Positions 18,101 through 26,501 of a DNA stretch of 64,000 nt are shown here, piece after piece (position 1 is the first letter of the stretch; the number at the start of each line of letters is the position of its first letter). The stretch comes from Planctomycetota bacterium (GTDB lineage Bacteria > Planctomycetota > PUPC01 > JACPCR01): assembly GCA_027625095.1 (NCBI GenBank), contig JAQBXN010000006.1:1-64000 (forward strand), written 5' to 3'. Under the pieces are notes generated by a model. It was given only the letters and a program-made list of their open reading frames with translations, was not told where the DNA came from and ran no database searches. The position numbers and the translations under genes were made by a program.

Positions 18101-19042
18101 CTAAAACTCCACTGCTGCGTCGGCTTCAAATGACATGATGTCATCCTCGCTGTTTCCTTTGCGAACGACGACTTTTCCTTTGAACATTTCGGCCACCCGG
18201 TTCTTGACATCCTCTATCTGGCTTTTGGGGGTCGATGTGCCGGCCGCAATTCCGAGATGGGAGATCCCATCCAGCCATTCCTGTTGGATGAGCGAGGGTG
18301 AATCAATGTGATAGGTATTGTCAGGCAGGAACTCTGAGGAGAGACGGGCCAGATTGGTGGTGTTCGATGAGTTGAAGCCGCCGATAACCAGCATGGCATC
18401 AACCCACTGGGCGAGATCCTGTACGGCTTCCTGCTGGTTTTTCACTGGTTTGCATCGAGTGTCTACAGCTCTGAGATCCGGGTATTTGGATTCGCGAATG
18501 TAATCGACAAGGCGTTGGAATTTTTCTTTGGTAATGGTTGTCTGGCAGATGGCGACAGTCATGCCCAGGTTGTCTGGCAGGGCGTCAATCTCTTCTTCAG
18601 AGTAAACGACGCTGATGCATTGGGAATAGCTTCTACTGGCAATGATCTCCGCGTGTTCGGGATCGCCGACGAGGATGATGTGGTAGCCCTCTTTCTCAAA
18701 TCGTTCCATTTTTCGGTAAACCCATTTGAGGAGCACGGGACAGGTGGCGTCATGAAATTTGATGCCGCGGCTGGTGAGTTCCTCTTTGAGTTGTTTTGGG
18801 TATCCGTGCGCAGTGATGATGACCTCATTGTGCCCCTGATCTTTCAGAAACTGCATGCCTTCGTAGCGCTCCAGGATCGGGATGCCTTCCCTGGCAAGAT
18901 CACTGACGATCTGAGGGTTGTGTACGAGTGGGCCCAGGATGGGCTTCTTCTGGTGCTCGGCAATCTCTATGGCCGCTTCGACGCCAAAACAGGTTCCGGC
19001 GCTGCTTGCAACGATGATTTCCAGGGTGGGTTCGTCTTGCAC
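18101..19042 (-). CDS. ispH: 4-hydroxy-3-methylbut-2-enyl diphosphate reductase
   Basis: IspH (LytB) carries out the last step of the MEP isoprenoid pathway, reducing HMBPP to IPP and DMAPP with an iron-sulfur cluster. The three cluster cysteines are C18 (AGTCFGV), C101 (DATCPVL) and C197 (DTRCKPV). The conserved His residues H41 and H79 are present, as is the SSNTTNL substrate loop. At 313 residues the length is normal. The start is GTG at 19042, supported by a GAGGAA ribosome binding site. The usual GHxxHPE motif reads GDPEHAE here, a mild deviation. It lies about 90 bases downstream of the HPr gene and could be co-transcribed with hpf and the PTS genes. Confidence 0.95.
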   Translation of the reverse strand: MQDEPTLEIIVASSAGTCFGVEAAIEIAEHQKKPILGPLVHNPQIVSDLAREGIPILERYEGMQFLKDQGHNEVIITAHGYPKQLKEELTSRGIKFHDATCPVLLKWVYRKMERFEKEGYHIILVGDPEHAEIIASRSYSQCISVVYSEEEIDALPDNLGMTVAICQTTITKEKFQRLVDYIRESKYPDLRAVDTRCKPVKNQQEAVQDLAQWVDAMLVIGGFNSSNTTNLARLSSEFLPDNTYHIDSPSLIQQEWLDGISHLGIAAGTSTPKSQIEDVKNRVAEMFKGKVVVRKGNSEDDIMSFEADAAVEF

Positions 19043-19134
19043 GTGGTTTCCTCGTTATTTTGGTTTAGCTGTCCGAGCGCGGGATTATAGGTGGCTGCCA
19101 TAGGCATGCCATAACGAGGCTGATGAGCCGCCCA

Positions 19135-19398
19135 TTACCGGAACTCGTCCAGAAAAAGCTTTTCGAGATGGATTACTGCCTCTTCAGCGTCGTCGCCCTG
19201 CGCCTTGATGGTGAGAAGGGTGCCCTGGGTCGCACCGAGGGTTAGCAAGGCCATGATGTCCTTGCCGGTGACTTCACTCTCATCGTTACTGATTGAAATC
19301 TCACTTTGGAACTTTCGTGCTTCTTCAACCAGTTTAGCGGCGATTCGTATGTGAAGTCCTTCAGGGATTGTCAGAGTGACTTGGCGTTGAAGGATCAT
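19135..19398 (-). CDS. ptsH: HPr-family phosphocarrier protein
   Basis: HPr passes phosphate from enzyme I to EIIA proteins. In this 87-residue product the active His is H16 with the supporting Arg at R18 (GLHIRIAAK; the family norm is GLHARPA). The regulatory serine region reads GKDIMALL where the norm is KSIM, so Asp (D47) replaces the serine phosphorylated by HPr kinase. That suggests no control by HPr kinase, or a permanently charged state. The gene starts 5 bases after the PtsN stop, so the two are translated together. No enzyme I or sugar transporter lies in the window. This fits a regulatory (nitrogen-type) PTS rather than sugar uptake. Confidence 0.9.
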   Translation of the reverse strand: MILQRQVTLTIPEGLHIRIAAKLVEEARKFQSEISISNDESEVTGKDIMALLTLGATQGTLLTIKAQGDDAEEAVIHLEKLFLDEFR

Positions 19399-19403
19399 CT
19401 GTT

Positions 19404-19874
19404 TCAGGTGAGGAAATCGTTTGAATCTCTCAGTAGTCTGGTGAGATCTTCGCTCCCGGCGGTCTCTCTAAGCAGTTTACAGAAGGCATCGTTCCGAAGC
19501 ATTCGAGAGATCAGGGCCAAGGCCTGCAGATGTTCCCCTGAAGAGGCGACGGGTGACAGCAGCAGAAAGATGGCGTGCACCGATTCACCATCAAGGGCGT
19601 TGAAATCAACTCCACCCGTGGAGTGGCCGAAGACGCCGACAAGTTCCTTAATAGCGGGATGGCGCGCGTGAGGTACGGCAACACCCTGTCCGATTCCGGT
19701 ACTTCCAAGCTCTTCACGTTTCATAAGAGCATCTACAACACTGCTCTCGTCCACAGCCTTAATGGCCTTGGATTCGGTAAGTGAGCGGACAAGTTCTTTG
19801 ATGACCGCTTCTTTGTCCTTTGCCTGTAGCTCAGGCACCAGCGATTCTTCTATTAGAAAATCTGTTAAATCCAT
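19404..19874 (-). CDS. ptsN: PTS EIIA, nitrogen-regulatory type (PtsN-like)
   Basis: This is an EIIA domain of the fructose/mannitol class, 156 residues. The phosphorylated His is H69 in VAVPHARHP, preceded by the family motif REELGSTGIGQG. Free-standing EIIA of this type regulates potassium uptake, nitrogen or stress responses in other bacteria by phosphorylation-dependent binding. It sits between hpf (66 bases upstream) and HPr (5 bases downstream). The order hpf-ptsN-HPr is widespread, often near rpoN. No rpoN is seen here, though a sigma54 activator occurs at 46346. Confidence 0.93.
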   Translation of the reverse strand: MDLTDFLIEESLVPELQAKDKEAVIKELVRSLTESKAIKAVDESSVVDALMKREELGSTGIGQGVAVPHARHPAIKELVGVFGHSTGGVDFNALDGESVHAIFLLLSPVASSGEHLQALALISRMLRNDAFCKLLRETAGSEDLTRLLRDSNDFLT

Positions 19875-19940
19875 ACGTCGGTCTCCATTCCTCAGTTCCG
19901 CCCCGATAGATTCGATCCTGTGGGGCGGAATTCGGTGATG

Positions 19941-20324
19941 TTAAATCTCCTCATCGAGCAGGGCGTTGACAATGTCCTGGTAGCTTTCTTCATCATCATC
20001 GTCCGCAGGTGGAGGTGTAACGACCCCCTTTCGAGAGCGGTGGGCGTGATATTTTTCGTTCAAGCGGCGAAGACTTCTTTCAATCTTTTCCGCTGTGCGG
20101 TCGAACACGGTGTGCAGGTCCGCTCCTCGCTCTTTTGCGACCACTGTGCCGCCGGGCGGGTGAACCACTATTTCAACTTCTACATCCTCATGCTGCGCGT
20201 CTGTTATTACCTGTACCCGGTCTATCCTCTCAAAGAATCTCACGAAGCGCTCCACCCGATCCTCAATGAATACTTTGGTATCTTCCGAAAGTGTCATGTG
20301 TCTTCCTGCTATCGCTATTTGCAA
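19941..20324 (-). CDS. hpf: Ribosome hibernation-promoting factor (HPF/YfiA family)
   Basis: HPF binds the 30S decoding centre in slow growth and shuts ribosomes down. The 127-residue product carries the S30AE domain (about 1-97; MQIAIAGRHM, EVEIVVHPPGG, DRTAEKIERSLRRLNEKY). An acidic tail (PADDDDEE) replaces the second domain of long HPF, so it should behave like the short form. I take TTG at 20324 as the start because it encodes the conserved first residues and follows AAAGGAG at good spacing; the next ATG would lose the first strand. A strong hairpin lies about 45-80 bases upstream. It is the first gene of the run hpf-ptsN-HPr-ispH. Confidence 0.92.
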   Translation of the reverse strand: MQIAIAGRHMTLSEDTKVFIEDRVERFVRFFERIDRVQVITDAQHEDVEVEIVVHPPGGTVVAKERGADLHTVFDRTAEKIERSLRRLNEKYHAHRSRKGVVTPPPADDDDEESYQDIVNALLDEEI

Positions 20325-20742
20325 GGGATTTCTCCTTTCTGATCAGTATCAAAGATGGAAACACAAAGCACAGCAAAGGCGGCCGGTGGGCATCCTTTGC
20401 TGTGTGCTACCGGTAAAACCGAGTTTTTTAATGTGGAATAGCCCTGAGCCGCCCGGCCCGTCGGTAGGGGGTACCCTGTAAATGAAAGACGGAAATTCAA
20501 CGGTTCCAGCCAATGAGTTTTTGCTTTTAGGAAGCTGAAAACAAGGCCTCCAGCAACCTTGGCGATGCTAGCAGATGGTTTTTTGAACGTCAAGACATGC
20601 CCCAATACAGTTTACTTGCGCGATTCTCTTTGCCTCGATCTTCATATTTCCAGAGCAGTATATTATCGTGGATGAGGTCAAAGAGAAACATGCAGGATTA
20701 AAATGGATTTAAGCTGGAGGTTGGAGCTAAAAGGATTGTGAC
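20325..20742. other. Intergenic region between divergent hpf and pseudo-caspase genes
   Basis: These 418 bases separate two divergent genes and must hold both promoters. I cannot place -35/-10 elements with confidence. One hairpin stands out and is listed separately. The AT-rich stretch near 20645-20700 precedes the rightward gene. Short frames here show no protein-like character. Confidence 0.4.
20369..20404 (-). promoter_or_regulatory. Leader hairpin upstream of hpf
   Basis: A perfect 11-bp stem, CACAGCAAAGG (20369-20379) and CCTTTGCTGTG (20394-20404), encloses a 14-base loop. It lies 45-80 bases upstream of the hpf start on the minus strand. On that strand no T-run follows, so it is not a standard terminator. 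It could be an mRNA leader structure, a protein site, or the 3' hairpin of a plus-strand transcript, since TTTTTT follows at about 20424. Confidence 0.45.
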
Positions 20743-22917
20743 ATGCCCCGGCGTGCGAGCCGAAAGTGCCCCGGCAAGCAACCCTTCTATCCACTGCTAG
20801 TATATCGAAGGCGCGGTAAACAGTCCGTTGGGAGATTTGTGATGATGGTATGGTGCCTTCTACTGTCACTTGATGTCTGTGCGAACGCGCAGGAAGGGCA
20901 GATCAAGCATGTCCTGATTGTGGCGGTATCTGATTATCCGCAAGAAGCTGACTGGCCGCTGATTCCGTTCTCCGTCCAGTCAGCAAAGACGTTTCTTGAA
21001 CAGGCATCTCAGCATTTTCAGAAGCGGCAGAGTCGCTTGTTCCTCAACGAGCAGGCCACTGCGGAAAAAGTCAAAGAGGCGTTGAGGGAATTGGCCGGAA
21101 ATACCTCCAGCGGGGAACGGGTCCTGCTGTACTTGTCAGGGCTCGGCTCGGTGGATGAGAAAGGGTTCCTGTCCTTCGAGGGTTTTCAGGCCAAAGGCGA
21201 AAAGGCAGGCAGATCCAGGATCCCGATGAGCCAGTTGGCGCCTGAAATGCCGAAAGGGGGCGAGTTGCTGATGATTGCAGATCTTACGCTGGCCCGGGGC
21301 GCCACTGGGGATATTAGTGCTCTCGGCATGCCGCCTGGGCCAGTCTCCTACATTATCTCTATCCGCGATCCTGCCCAGCACCAGGGCGGTCACGGCCAGT
21401 TCACCCAATATCTTCTCAAAGGCTTCGCAAAATCGATGGGTGAGGGAGGCCTGGCTCTCGACGATCTGGTCGCTTACTTGAGAGATGTAAAGGAGCAAAA
21501 GAAGGGCCATGGCGAGCTGTTCATTCGCCTGGACTCTGATATCAAGATCACCGCTCCAGCGAAAGAAAATCCTGCCGCCATTCAAGTCGCTCCGAAAACA
21601 GCCGAAGTAGATAAAGACGAGCCGGATTTCTGGGAAAAAAACCTCAAGACGCTTCCGGTTTATGAGGAGTTACAGTCCACAAGTAAGAAAGCCAAATCGG
21701 CTGCAGAGGACAGCGCAAAGGCGGGGGCCACTGTCACGGCCCAGAAGAATTCCGAGGCCCAGACGGTTCTCGTTGGTGTAATAAAGAGCTCTCCAGCGAA
21801 AGCCAGGGAGACACCTGCGGATCAGGCACTGGCTGAGCTCGAGGAGAAAGGGGTGAAGCAGACAGGTTCAATCGGCCCCAAGCCTGTTTTGAATGTGAAG
21901 ACGATCCCTTCCAGAGCAATAGTAAACATCAATCCCGAACCGGAAAAGTGGGACAAGGAACAGGCGATAACACCTTTGCGGATCGTTCTGGAGAAGAAAA
22001 CGTCCTATACCATCAAAGTTACCCGGGGCGGTTACGAGCCCGTGTCCCGAACGATTACTTTTGATCGGGGGGGCGAATTTGATTTGGAGTTGCAGCTTCA
22101 GAGGATGCCGATCATGGCCAGGCTGAATTCACTCATCCGACCTGCTCGCGGCAGCAACGATTCTTATGGCAATCCGGTGGTAAGGGGAACCGACCAGAGA
22201 ACAGGACTCTACCTGGAGGTGGTCGAACTAAAGACCGGCATGCACCTGGTACTTATATCCGGCATGGCCGTTATGGAAGGAGGGGAATCCTTCCCAGGCG
22301 CGGCCTATATCGGCAAGTACGAAGTGACCAACCTGGAGTATGAGTACTTCAGATCGAACCATTCCATTCATCGCGGAAAGCAATATTTCAGCAAGGTGGT
22401 GTCACAGAGCGACGACAACCCGGTAATTATGGTTTCCTGGCACGATGCGTGGAAATTCTGTCTCTGGATGAGTCACAATGATATTGACCTGTTCAGGCTG
22501 CCGTTCGCCAATGAATGGTCTCAGGTCTATCGAAAGGGATTTCTAGGACAGCAGCGTCGGACGAAGAAAATAAATGAGGATTACGGCAAGTACGCCAATT
22601 TCCCTGACCGGACTGCCCAACTCCGTTTCAATTGGGACTGGGAACCCGCTACGACGGATCCATATTCCACCACCGCGCCGGTGGGTAAGATGCGGCCGAA
22701 TGCGGCCAGCATTTACCACATGGACGGAAATGTGTGGGAGTGGATGCAGGACAGCATGAATTCAGAATCTGAACAGCGGCAGAGCAGGCTCTGTGTGGGC
22801 GGGTCGTGGCTGGACAGGCCAGCCGGGTTGGGGCCTGCCAACCGCACTATGCTGCAAGCGGACGACGAGAAGATTACTGTTGGCTTCAGAGTGATCCTTC
22901 CGATCATTCTGGATTGA
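20743..22917 (+). CDS. Exported pseudo-caspase / PEGA / FGE-like multidomain protein
   Basis: The 724-residue product has a basic N-terminus then a hydrophobic stretch ending CANAQ, so it is probably exported. A second ATG pair at 20842-20845 would give a shorter signal peptide and cannot be ruled out; the first follows AAAAGGA. Domain order: caspase-like (about 55-280), Ala/Lys-rich linker (285-400), PEGA (about 403-465), and a formylglycine-generating-enzyme-like domain (about 505-720; YIGKYEVTNLEYEYF, GNVWEWMQD, GGSW, VGFRV). The caspase fold is recognisable (VSDYP, NEQATAEKVKEAL), but the dyad is lost. SGHG reads SGLG (L134) and the Cys loop reads ADLT (T182). It is therefore probably a binding module. 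The FGE-like domain is usually structural in such fusions. Confidence 0.82.
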   Translation: MPRRASRKCPGKQPFYPLLVYRRRGKQSVGRFVMMVWCLLLSLDVCANAQEGQIKHVLIVAVSDYPQEADWPLIPFSVQSAKTFLEQASQHFQKRQSRLFLNEQATAEKVKEALRELAGNTSSGERVLLYLSGLGSVDEKGFLSFEGFQAKGEKAGRSRIPMSQLAPEMPKGGELLMIADLTLARGATGDISALGMPPGPVSYIISIRDPAQHQGGHGQFTQYLLKGFAKSMGEGGLALDDLVAYLRDVKEQKKGHGELFIRLDSDIKITAPAKENPAAIQVAPKTAEVDKDEPDFWEKNLKTLPVYEELQSTSKKAKSAAEDSAKAGATVTAQKNSEAQTVLVGVIKSSPAKARETPADQALAELEEKGVKQTGSIGPKPVLNVKTIPSRAIVNINPEPEKWDKEQAITPLRIVLEKKTSYTIKVTRGGYEPVSRTITFDRGGEFDLELQLQRMPIMARLNSLIRPARGSNDSYGNPVVRGTDQRTGLYLEVVELKTGMHLVLISGMAVMEGGESFPGAAYIGKYEVTNLEYEYFRSNHSIHRGKQYFSKVVSQSDDNPVIMVSWHDAWKFCLWMSHNDIDLFRLPFANEWSQVYRKGFLGQQRRTKKINEDYGKYANFPDRTAQLRFNWDWEPATTDPYSTTAPVGKMRPNAASIYHMDGNVWEWMQDSMNSESEQRQSRLCVGGSWLDRPAGLGPANRTMLQADDEKITVGFRVILPIILD

Positions 22918-23077
22918 ACGCGCGGCGTCAGTCATCAGGTGCTCCCATGGTCATTCAGCACAAGCGGTGATCCTGATTTCCGCATTACCCCTCCAAATTC
23001 TGCTTCCCTTTCTTAGGTCCCTCCTTGTATAAACCTTGTTCCAAGTCGGCCCTAACCTACATTCATCATCAGTTGCC

Positions 23078-24205
23078 ATGAAAATCACCCAGGTCATTGC
23101 ACAAATCCTCCGTCTACCACAAATCGAAGCCAAGACTGCCGGCACCCAGGACACGCTGCTTATTCGAATAAGAACCGATACGGGCCTCGAGGGCATCGGC
23201 GAAGTGGATTCGAGTCCCGAACCGGCCAAGGCGGTAATTGACGCTCCTTTCAGCCACAACATCGCCAGCGGACTGAGGGAGCTGTTGATAGGCGAAGATC
23301 CTCTCCAGACCGAGCGGCTGTGGGATAAGATGTATAAAGGCACCTTCTACTTCGGCCGCCGGATGCTTGGCATCACAGCCATGGCCGGCATCGACCTGGC
23401 GCTCTGGGATCTGAAGGGCAAACATTTCGGCGTGCCGGTACACACGCTGCTTGGCGGTAAACGGCACAATCGAATTCGGGCATACGCCTCTATCCTCTTC
23501 GGTAAAGATGGACAGGAAACTGCGGACATCGGCAGACGCTGGACCGAGGCCGGATACACCGCCGTAAAGTTCGGCTGGGAGCCAATGGGCGAATCCGAGA
23601 AGCTTGACATGGAACTCGTTGCCGGCGCCCGTGAAGGAGTCGGGCCGGAAGGAGACGTCTTGATTGATGCCGGCTGTGTATGGGATGCACGCACTGCGCT
23701 GCAGCGTGCCCACAGTTTTTCAGATTACAAAATCGGCTGGCTTGAAGAACCGCTCCAGCAGGACGATCTCGATGGCTACGTCTGGCTCCGCGACCGCTCG
23801 CCAGTGCCGATAGCTGCAGGTGAAGGCGAATGCGGCCGTCAGGCGTTCGCTCCATGGGTGCAGCGCAGAGCTCTTGATATCTACCAGATTGATCTGGCTC
23901 GATGCGGCTTCACCGACGCCATGCATACGCGCCGTTGCGTCGAAGACGCAGGCGGCCGGGTGGTGAACCACTGTTACAAAACGCCTGTCAGCGTCGCGGC
24001 CTGCCTGCACTGGCTATCGACGGCGAATAGTGCATTTCTCTTCGAGGATTGCGTGGACGATTCTCCTCTTCGAAACAACCTTACCCACGAGCGAGTCCAG
24101 GCCGAGAAAGATGGCTACATTACCGTGCCGGACGGCCCAGGTCTGGGCGTGACCATAAACGAAGAATTGGTGGATGAATTCAAGGTGGATGAGTCAGGCG
24201 AGTAG
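23078..24205 (+). CDS. Mandelate racemase / enolase superfamily enzyme
   Basis: The 375-residue protein starts at the MKITQVIA methionine, the usual beginning of this superfamily; the longer frame adds 14 unrelated residues. It has the N-terminal capping domain and the (beta/alpha)7-beta barrel. Barrel residues are visible: a Lys in AVKFGWEP, metal ligands in IDAGCVWD, WLEEPL and AAGEGECG, and a catalytic-type His in VVNHCYKTP. This is the mandelate-racemase subgroup, which mostly dehydrates sugar acids. The exact substrate cannot be read. It is probably cytoplasmic and converges on a sulfatase gene with a strong hairpin between, so the two belong to separate transcripts. Confidence 0.88.
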   Translation: MKITQVIAQILRLPQIEAKTAGTQDTLLIRIRTDTGLEGIGEVDSSPEPAKAVIDAPFSHNIASGLRELLIGEDPLQTERLWDKMYKGTFYFGRRMLGITAMAGIDLALWDLKGKHFGVPVHTLLGGKRHNRIRAYASILFGKDGQETADIGRRWTEAGYTAVKFGWEPMGESEKLDMELVAGAREGVGPEGDVLIDAGCVWDARTALQRAHSFSDYKIGWLEEPLQQDDLDGYVWLRDRSPVPIAAGEGECGRQAFAPWVQRRALDIYQIDLARCGFTDAMHTRRCVEDAGGRVVNHCYKTPVSVAACLHWLSTANSAFLFEDCVDDSPLRNNLTHERVQAEKDGYITVPDGPGLGVTINEELVDEFKVDESGE

Positions 24206-24329
24206 TTCTTCAATCAATTCTGTGCCTCCCGGTTTTTCGTCTCTTCCCCGTTTCTGGCGAAATTCAAACAGCCGAAGATTAAGACAAAGAATTTTTGCCG
24301 CACAGACGGGCCGAGCCAGGCAGACGACC

Positions 24330-24352
24330 GCGGCTTTGACCCCCAAAGCCGC
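24330..24352. terminator. Hairpin between convergent genes
   Basis: A perfect 9-bp GC-rich stem, GCGGCTTTG and CAAAGCCGC, has a 5-base loop. It sits between the stop of the enolase-superfamily gene (24205) and the stop of the convergent sulfatase gene (24359). Position and strength suggest a shared bidirectional transcript end. No U-tract follows on either strand, so it may act with Rho or as an mRNA stabiliser. Confidence 0.5.
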
Positions 24353-24358
24353 ACGAGA

Positions 24359-25864
24359 TTACGCGTAAGAATACCTTTCAGATCTCGCCTCCAAAGTCTC
24401 AAGGTATTCCATCATGCGGCCCTGCAGACTGCATCGCTCAGAGGCATAGGCTGCATCATTCCAGAGGTTCTGTTTTTCACCGGGATCCTTTTTCAAGTCG
24501 TATAACTCGCCGTAGTCCTTACCGCAGTACCAGGTGAGCTTGCGGTCTTCGGTCACCAGCGTCTTCAGCCGCAGACCCTTGGGGTCATCGATGCATTCCA
24601 CAAGGACATCCTTTCGAGTAGGGCCCTCTCCCCGGAGCATCGGTAAGGCATCGACGCCGTCGCATTCGCCCGCTTCGTCGGCACCTGCTGCTGAGAGCGC
24701 GGTTGGCACGATGTCGGCAAGACTAAACATCTCGCTGGCTTTTCTACCCCCATCAAATCCTGCTGGCCATTTTATGATGGCCGGCACACGAATCAGTTGT
24801 TCGTAGTGGAATGGGCCCTTCATCCAGAGGCCGTGGTCACCGAGCAGTTCGCCATGATCTGAAGTAAAGAAGACGAGCGTGTTTTCTTCCAGGCCGGTTT
24901 CGCTAAGGCAGTCCAGGATTCGCCCCATCTCCCGATCTATAAGCCGTACCATGGTGTGATACCAGGCGCGTCCCATTCGAGCGTCCTGTTCGCTTACCTT
25001 GCGGTAATCGTAACCCGCGCCCTGACCAGCTACAGCAAATACCCCACGGATCGCAGAATCCTCCAGCCGGCCCCCTCTGGCTTCGAGGAAGTGCGGCGGC
25101 TTGTCCTCGAGTTCTCCGTCCTGGTAATCCGGAAGCGGAACATCTGCAGGTTGAACGCGCTCTTCAAAGTCAGTAGGCACCGCATGAGGGTGATGCGGAT
25201 CCTGAAAGCCGATACCAAGCAGGAAAGGTTTTTCGCAATCCTGGTTTCGAAGGAACTCGATGGTCCGCTCCGCAGTCCAGACGCTGTTGTGAATGCGATT
25301 CGGCAAGTCCCAATCCTGTGCATCGCCGCCGAACTTGGCTTCTGCCAGGGAACGTGCCTTGAAGCCTTCGATTTCTTCCGTCGAAAGTTGGTTCTCAACC
25401 CACTCGCCGTAATGACCTGCGATTCCGTAGGTCGCGTGGCCCAATGCGATCTCCACGGATTCGAATCCGTAGTAAGGCCCATGCCAGTTCTTATACCGCT
25501 TCCTCCATTCCTTGAGAGTCTCCCTGGTCTGTTCCACGGTGCCGCCGAACGCCTGGAAATGCGCTTTTCCGATGTAATGCGTTCGGTAGCCATGAGCCCC
25601 GAGGCGATGTGAAATCATCGGCAACTCGGCAGACGCAGACATGCCAACATTCCACGCACCATGCCGGCTGACCTGCTGCCCCGTGAAGATTGAAACCCTT
25701 GAGGGTGTGCAGACCGGGTTCGTGCAGTAAGCACGGTTCAGCAACGCACCTTCTGCAGCCATCCGGTCAAGATTGGGAGTGCTCGTAAACGAAGAACCGT
25801 AACAGCTCAGACTGTCCGTCCGCTGCTGATCGGTGGTGATGATAATGACGTTGGGTCTGGGCAT
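24359..25864 (-). CDS. Sulfatase / phosphonate monoester hydrolase family (type I sulfatase)
   Basis: The 501-residue protein belongs to the alkaline-phosphatase superfamily sulfatases. The modified cysteine is C52 in CTPSRVSIFTG, the formylglycine motif. Calcium-binding residues appear as D12 and Q13 (TTDQQR) and as the SDHGELLGDHG motif near residue 330. I start at MPRPNVIIITT; the longest frame adds 15 residues that do not form a signal peptide. The lack of any export signal is unusual, since most planctomycete sulfatases are secreted. The substrate could be a small cytoplasmic sulfate or phosphonate ester, or a choline-sulfatase-like compound. No ribosome binding site is obvious. Confidence 0.9.
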   Translation of the reverse strand: MPRPNVIIITTDQQRTDSLSCYGSSFTSTPNLDRMAAEGALLNRAYCTNPVCTPSRVSIFTGQQVSRHGAWNVGMSASAELPMISHRLGAHGYRTHYIGKAHFQAFGGTVEQTRETLKEWRKRYKNWHGPYYGFESVEIALGHATYGIAGHYGEWVENQLSTEEIEGFKARSLAEAKFGGDAQDWDLPNRIHNSVWTAERTIEFLRNQDCEKPFLLGIGFQDPHHPHAVPTDFEERVQPADVPLPDYQDGELEDKPPHFLEARGGRLEDSAIRGVFAVAGQGAGYDYRKVSEQDARMGRAWYHTMVRLIDREMGRILDCLSETGLEENTLVFFTSDHGELLGDHGLWMKGPFHYEQLIRVPAIIKWPAGFDGGRKASEMFSLADIVPTALSAAGADEAGECDGVDALPMLRGEGPTRKDVLVECIDDPKGLRLKTLVTEDRKLTWYCGKDYGELYDLKKDPGEKQNLWNDAAYASERCSLQGRMMEYLETLEARSERYSYA

Positions 25865-26501
25865 TGGATAATGGTGCGAGACCGAATGGCGCGAAGATAA
25901 GTGATGCACAGAGGAACCTCACACTTGATCTCCTTCTTAATCGCATATCTAAAGAGATCAACACGACGTAACTGTTCAGCCCCTACCGACCTCGCAAGCT
26001 CGGGCAAATCATCCCAGGAACATAGTGCGTGCCCACCGCCCCCGCGGCTGGGCGAAGGCGGTGGCTCATCAGCCATACTGCCGGTGTAATCACAGCCGTT
26101 ATATCTCATCGCAGATCCAGCAGTTATGGCCACCAGCACAATGGAGTCTCAGAACCCGCTGTTCAGCATGGTCCTGGTCTGTGGTTCAGAATGAAAGGGA
26201 TGCCAAGACGGTAAACCCTGCCGAATCCCCCGGCTTAACGGGGTTGTTCCTTAGGAGCACCCAACCGGGGGCGGTTTACAGACATCAGAAACATCGTGGT
26301 GCCCCGCGGACATGGGGAGTGGGTAATTCCGGTGACTCGAAGCCGGAGTTGGGGTAACGGCTTTATACGGATCTTCTCGAAGTCTTTTCGACGCTGGAAG
26401 ATACCGCTTGAAAAGCGATTTCTGCTTGGAAGTCGATAGACACTCAAAGCGGTCACGAAATGCCCAATCCACGTTTCCGGATACCTGCCCCAATTACCCG
26501 T
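25865..26501. other. 637-bp gap without a recognisable gene
   Basis: The gap lies upstream of the sulfatase gene and downstream of the ferrochelatase gene. I find no gene I can support. An 8-bp GC stem, CCACCGCC and GGCGGTGG (26033-26040 and 26057-26064), is the only clear structure. Short frames across it change composition often and look non-coding. It may hold the sulfatase promoter and decayed sequence. Confidence 0.45.
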
